Positions 61,392 through 64,000 of a stretch of DNA of 64,000 nt are shown here, in pieces. Each line of letters starts with the position of its first letter. The first letter of the stretch is position 1. The position numbers and the translations under genes are program-made. Origin of the DNA: Phenylobacterium sp. (GTDB lineage: Bacteria > Pseudomonadota > Alphaproteobacteria > Caulobacterales > Caulobacteraceae); NCBI RefSeq assembly GCF_004799515.1, contig NZ_SSMX01000047.1, positions 1 to 64,000 on the forward strand, in the 5' to 3' direction. The notes beneath the pieces were generated by a model. That model searched no databases. It saw nothing but the letters and a program-made list of their open reading frames with translations, and was not told where the DNA came from.

Positions 61392-62381
61392 ATGCGTGTC
61401 GTCACCATCGTCAGTCTCGGGGGCTGCGCCCTCTTCGGCCTGGCCGCCCTCGTGGTCGCCAAGACCATGCTGCCCAATCCCGGAACGGCCAAGGCGGCGC
61501 CCGCGCCGGTGGTGGGCGTGCCGGTGGTCGTCGCCAAGGCGCCGATGAAGTTCGGCGACAAGCTGGACGCCAGCAAGGTCGAGGTCCTGCAGATGCCCGC
61601 CAACGCGGTGCCGGACGGGGCCTTCAAGACCACGGCCCAGGTGCTGGCGCAGGACGGCGGCGGACCGCCGGTGGCGCTGACCGCCATCGCCGCGCGCGAG
61701 CCCCTGTTGCCGGCCAAGCTGTCCGGCCCGGGCGCCCGGGCCTCCATCGCCGCCGAGATCGCCGATGGCATGCGCGCCTACACCATCAAGGTCACCGACG
61801 TGACCGGGGTCGGCGGCCACGCCCTGCCGGGCGACCGGGTGGATGTGGTGCTGATGCGCGACCTCTCAACCGACGCCAACTCGAGCAAGCACAACTTCGT
61901 CTCCGAGGTGGTGATCCAGGACGTGCGCGTCCTCGGCGTCGACCTGAACGCCGACCCGGCCTCCAACAAGCCCGCCACGCCGTCGACCGCGACCCTGGAG
62001 GTCTCGGTGCCGGACGCCGAGAAGCTGGCGGTGGCCGGCGACCTCGGCAAACTGTCGCTGGCGCTGCGCAAGACCGGCTCGGCGGAGATCGCCAAGACCG
62101 AGCCGATGCACGCCAACTTCGTGTCCGGCGGCGGCGCCCCGCGGGTGAGCCACGCCGTGGCCCGCCACCCGGCCGGCGTACCCGCCGCGCCGGCCGCGGC
62201 CCCGTTGATCCTGATCGTCGAGGGCGACGGCAAGGGCGGCGACCACGCGCACAAGCGCGCGCCCAAGCCCGCGTCCCCGCCGTCCGCGCCTGTCGCCGCC
62301 GCTGTCGCCCAACAGACGGCGAACGCCGCGAGCGCCGGTGCGGGCCAGTCGCTGGGCTCGGGCATGAGCCACCCCTCGTGA
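61392..62381 (+). CDS. cpaB: Tad/Flp pilus assembly protein CpaB
   Basis: The 329-residue protein has one N-terminal membrane segment (VVTIVSLGGCALFGLAALVVAKTM) and a SAF-like domain (VVVAKAPMKFGDKLDASKVEVLQMP). The RcpC/CpaB core follows (AYTIKVTDVTGVGGHALPGDRVDVVLMRD). The C-terminus is a Pro/Ala-rich, disordered tail. CpaB is a periplasmic/outer-membrane partner of the secretin. The cluster begins here: no pilin or cpaA prepilin peptidase gene is upstream in the window. A roughly 235-bp gap before it should hold the promoter; no strong boxes are visible. Confidence 0.92.
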   Translation: MRVVTIVSLGGCALFGLAALVVAKTMLPNPGTAKAAPAPVVGVPVVVAKAPMKFGDKLDASKVEVLQMPANAVPDGAFKTTAQVLAQDGGGPPVALTAIAAREPLLPAKLSGPGARASIAAEIADGMRAYTIKVTDVTGVGGHALPGDRVDVVLMRDLSTDANSSKHNFVSEVVIQDVRVLGVDLNADPASNKPATPSTATLEVSVPDAEKLAVAGDLGKLSLALRKTGSAEIAKTEPMHANFVSGGGAPRVSHAVARHPAGVPAAPAAAPLILIVEGDGKGGDHAHKRAPKPASPPSAPVAAAVAQQTANAASAGAGQSLGSGMSHPS

Positions 62382-62401
62382 GTTTCCGGGAGTCCCTGAC
62401 C

Positions 62402-63790
62402 ATGCCGCGCCATCTTGCCGCCGCCTTCTGCGCCGCGCTGACGCTGGCCTCGGCCGGCGCCCTTGCCCGGCCCGCCCTCGCCGACGCCCTACCGGCCGAA
62501 GCCGCGCCCAGCCGGGTGATCACGCTCGCCCGCGACAAGTCGCAGTCCTTCCGGCTCGACGAACCGGCGGCGAAGATCGTGGTCTCGCAGCCCGACATCG
62601 CCGAGGTGGTCGCCACCACCGACCGCAGCTTCTACGTCCGCGGCCTGGACGTGGGCTCGACCAACCTCCTGGTCTATGGGGCCGGCGGGCGGCTGATGCA
62701 GGTGATCGATGTGCGGGTGGGCTTCGACGCCAACGCGCTGCAGTCCGACATGGACCAGCTGCTGCCCAACGAGCACATCAAGGTGCAGACCCTGGGCGAG
62801 GGCATCCTGCTCACCGGCAAGGTGAGCAATCCGGGCGTGGCGATCCGCGCGAAGACCATCGCCGACAAGTTCGCCCCCGACGCCGTCACCTCGATGCTCG
62901 ACGTCCAGGGCGCCCAGGTGGTGCTGGAGGTCCGCGTGCTGGAGGCCACCCGCAACGCCTCGCAGGACATCGGCCTCGGCGCCACGATCAGCAACGGCTC
63001 CTTCAGCTTCACCTACGGCACAGGCCTGATCGGCGCCTCGCCGCCGCAGGGCGTGCTGGGTTTCACCGGCCACTCCGGCCACACCACCATCGACGCCACC
63101 CTGCAGGCGCTGGAGACCAAGGGCGTCATCCGCACGCTCGCCCGGCCGAACCTGGTGGCCATGTCCGGCGAGAAGGCGAGCTTCCTGGCCGGCGGCGAAT
63201 TTCCGTTCCCCGTGCCCGCCGGCCTTAACCAAATCACCGTGGAATTCCGCGACTATGGGGTGAAACTGGAATTCACCCCCACCGTGCAGGACGACGGAAA
63301 GATCAAGCTTCTGGTGGCGCCGGAAGTGAGCGCGCTCGACCCCACCAACACGGTGCGCGTCGACAACGTCACCATCCCGGCGCTGACCGTGCGCCGCGCC
63401 AACACCACGGTGGAGCTGAAGGACGGTGAGTCCCTGGCGATCGGCGGCATGTTCCAGCACACGGCCCAGACCGACATCAACCAGATCCCCGGCCTGGGCA
63501 ATATCCCGATCCTGTCGGCCCTGTTCCGCTCGTCGCGCTACCAGCGCAACGAGACCGAGCTGCTGATCGTCGTCACCCCGCGCATCGTCACCGCGTCGGA
63601 CATCGACTCCGCCAAGGACCGCACCATCTCCGGCGTCGAGCCGGGCATGGCAGGCTTCCTCCTGAACGGCGACGCCCTCGACAAGCCGATGGCGCACGAC
63701 ATGCGCGGCCCCATCGACGAACCCGCCGCCCAGCAACTGCGCGGCGAAATCCAACCGGCCAGCCCCGTCGCGCCCACCACCGGAAAGTAA
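62402..63790 (+). CDS. cpaC: Tad/Flp pilus secretin CpaC
   Basis: The 462-residue protein has a signal peptide, a pilus-secretin N-domain (SRVITLARDKSQSFRLDEPAAKIVVSQPDIAEVV), and a BON-like segment (NEHIKVQTLGEGILLTGKVSNPGVAIRAKTIA). The secretin C-domain follows (ARPNLVAMSGEKASFLAGGEFPFPVP, IPGLGNIPILSALFRS, ELLIVVTPRIV). It forms the outer-membrane pore for the Flp pilus. ATG 62402 is preferred over GTG 62378; GGGAG lies ten bases upstream. Translation begins 20 bp after the cpaB stop. Confidence 0.93.
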   Translation: MPRHLAAAFCAALTLASAGALARPALADALPAEAAPSRVITLARDKSQSFRLDEPAAKIVVSQPDIAEVVATTDRSFYVRGLDVGSTNLLVYGAGGRLMQVIDVRVGFDANALQSDMDQLLPNEHIKVQTLGEGILLTGKVSNPGVAIRAKTIADKFAPDAVTSMLDVQGAQVVLEVRVLEATRNASQDIGLGATISNGSFSFTYGTGLIGASPPQGVLGFTGHSGHTTIDATLQALETKGVIRTLARPNLVAMSGEKASFLAGGEFPFPVPAGLNQITVEFRDYGVKLEFTPTVQDDGKIKLLVAPEVSALDPTNTVRVDNVTIPALTVRRANTTVELKDGESLAIGGMFQHTAQTDINQIPGLGNIPILSALFRSSRYQRNETELLIVVTPRIVTASDIDSAKDRTISGVEPGMAGFLLNGDALDKPMAHDMRGPIDEPAAQQLRGEIQPASPVAPTTGK

Positions 63791-63801
63791 GCGTACCTGT
63801 C

Positions 63802-64000
63802 ATGACCACCCCGTCCTTCCCCGGCTTGCCGCAGACCGACCAGGTCCTCAGCGGCCGGCGCGTCCTGGCGCTGGGCCCAGCGCTCGGCCAGCTCGCCGCC
63901 GGGCCGCTGGCGGGGGCGGTGGTGGAGACCGCGGGGCTGGAGCGGATGATCGGGGTGAGCGGCGCCGACGCCGACCTGATCCTCATCGACGCCGACGCCT
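63802..64000 (+). CDS. Partial gene after cpaC, possible Tad-pilus CpaE-like protein
   Basis: Only the first 66 codons are present before the window ends. The visible part (TTPSFPGLPQTDQVLSGRRVLALGPALGQLAAGPLAGAVV) has no signal peptide or lipobox, which argues against CpaD, the usual next gene. The VLALGP and later ADLILIDADA segments suit the pseudo-receiver N-terminus of CpaE-type ATPases. This is an inference from gene order and fold pattern only. Confidence 0.4.
   Translation, partial: MTTPSFPGLPQTDQVLSGRRVLALGPALGQLAAGPLAGAVVETAGLERMIGVSGADADLILIDADA

Noticed and set aside
1..64000. CRISPR arrays, tRNA genes, insertion sequences or prophage
   Set aside because: No regularly spaced direct repeats, no cloverleaf-like sequence and no transposase, integrase or phage structural genes were seen. 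The two palindromic elements carry no gene.

Overview
The window is a GC-rich (roughly 70% by eye) alphaproteobacterial chromosome segment. The gene set points to Caulobacterales, in the Caulobacter/Phenylobacterium range: CpaB/CpaC Tad-pilus genes, a TonB-dependent receptor, many secreted amidohydrolases, peptidases and glycosidases, glcDEF and a leucine/isovalerate-type carboxylase locus. The species cannot be named from sequence alone. Genes are tightly packed. I found no tRNA, rRNA, CRISPR array, transposase or prophage. Two palindromic MITE/REP-like elements (49371-49515 and 58858-58969) are the only mobile-looking DNA.

Layout. 1-3115: a terminator, a DUF998 membrane protein and the periplasmic-glucan glucosyltransferase opgH. 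3263-7957: two fused-in-operon periplasmic amidohydrolases (the second lacks its metal ligands) and a two-lobed aspartyl protease/PDZ protein. 8008-17429: an AraC regulator, then a complete RND tripartite efflux system (permease, adaptor, outer-membrane channel) preceded on the same strand by an unusual response regulator - histidine kinase - degenerate response regulator cluster. 17532-23431: a formylglycine-generating enzyme directly upstream of a Cys-type Tat-signal sulfatase, a TonB-dependent receptor with a Fur-like dyad at its promoter, a Sel1-repeat protein and an XRE regulator. 23648-32517: secernin-like C69 hydrolase, class III aminotransferase, ornithine-cyclodeaminase-family protein, DUF1993 protein, small lipoprotein, GH3 glycosidase and S10 carboxypeptidase. 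32711-37749: an MHYT-domain hybrid kinase, a membrane-anchored stand-alone receiver protein, an AT-rich regulatory island, and a copper-type CsoR repressor with a Met/His-rich outer-membrane protein. 37801-41849: acyl-CoA synthetase, MFS exporter, GST and a 74-aa protein. 41834-47377: glcDEF, an M28-like secreted protein with lost ligands and a glycine-zipper peptide. 47406-57478: enoyl-CoA hydratase and acyl-CoA dehydrogenase divergent from acyl-CoA ligase, 3-methylcrotonyl-CoA carboxylase beta, a DUF3667 membrane protein and carboxylase alpha, then an XRE regulator divergent from an alpha/beta hydrolase. 57497-61156: thiolase, CaiB/BaiF CoA-transferase and aldo/keto reductase. 61392-64000: the start of a Tad/Flp pilus cluster, cut by the window edge.

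Working together. The clearest functional units are: the efflux operon with its two-component neighbours; the sulfatase with its own activating enzyme; the CsoR repressor with its operator and target gene; and the branched acyl-CoA degradation locus (ligase, dehydrogenase, carboxylase, hydratase), which lacks a recognisable HMG-CoA lyase in the window. I did not find one obviously new multi-gene defence or mobile system. The most unusual signals are catalytically stripped paralogues sitting beside intact enzymes, a phosphomimetic pseudo-receiver beside the efflux pump, and a membrane-tethered receiver with no output domain.
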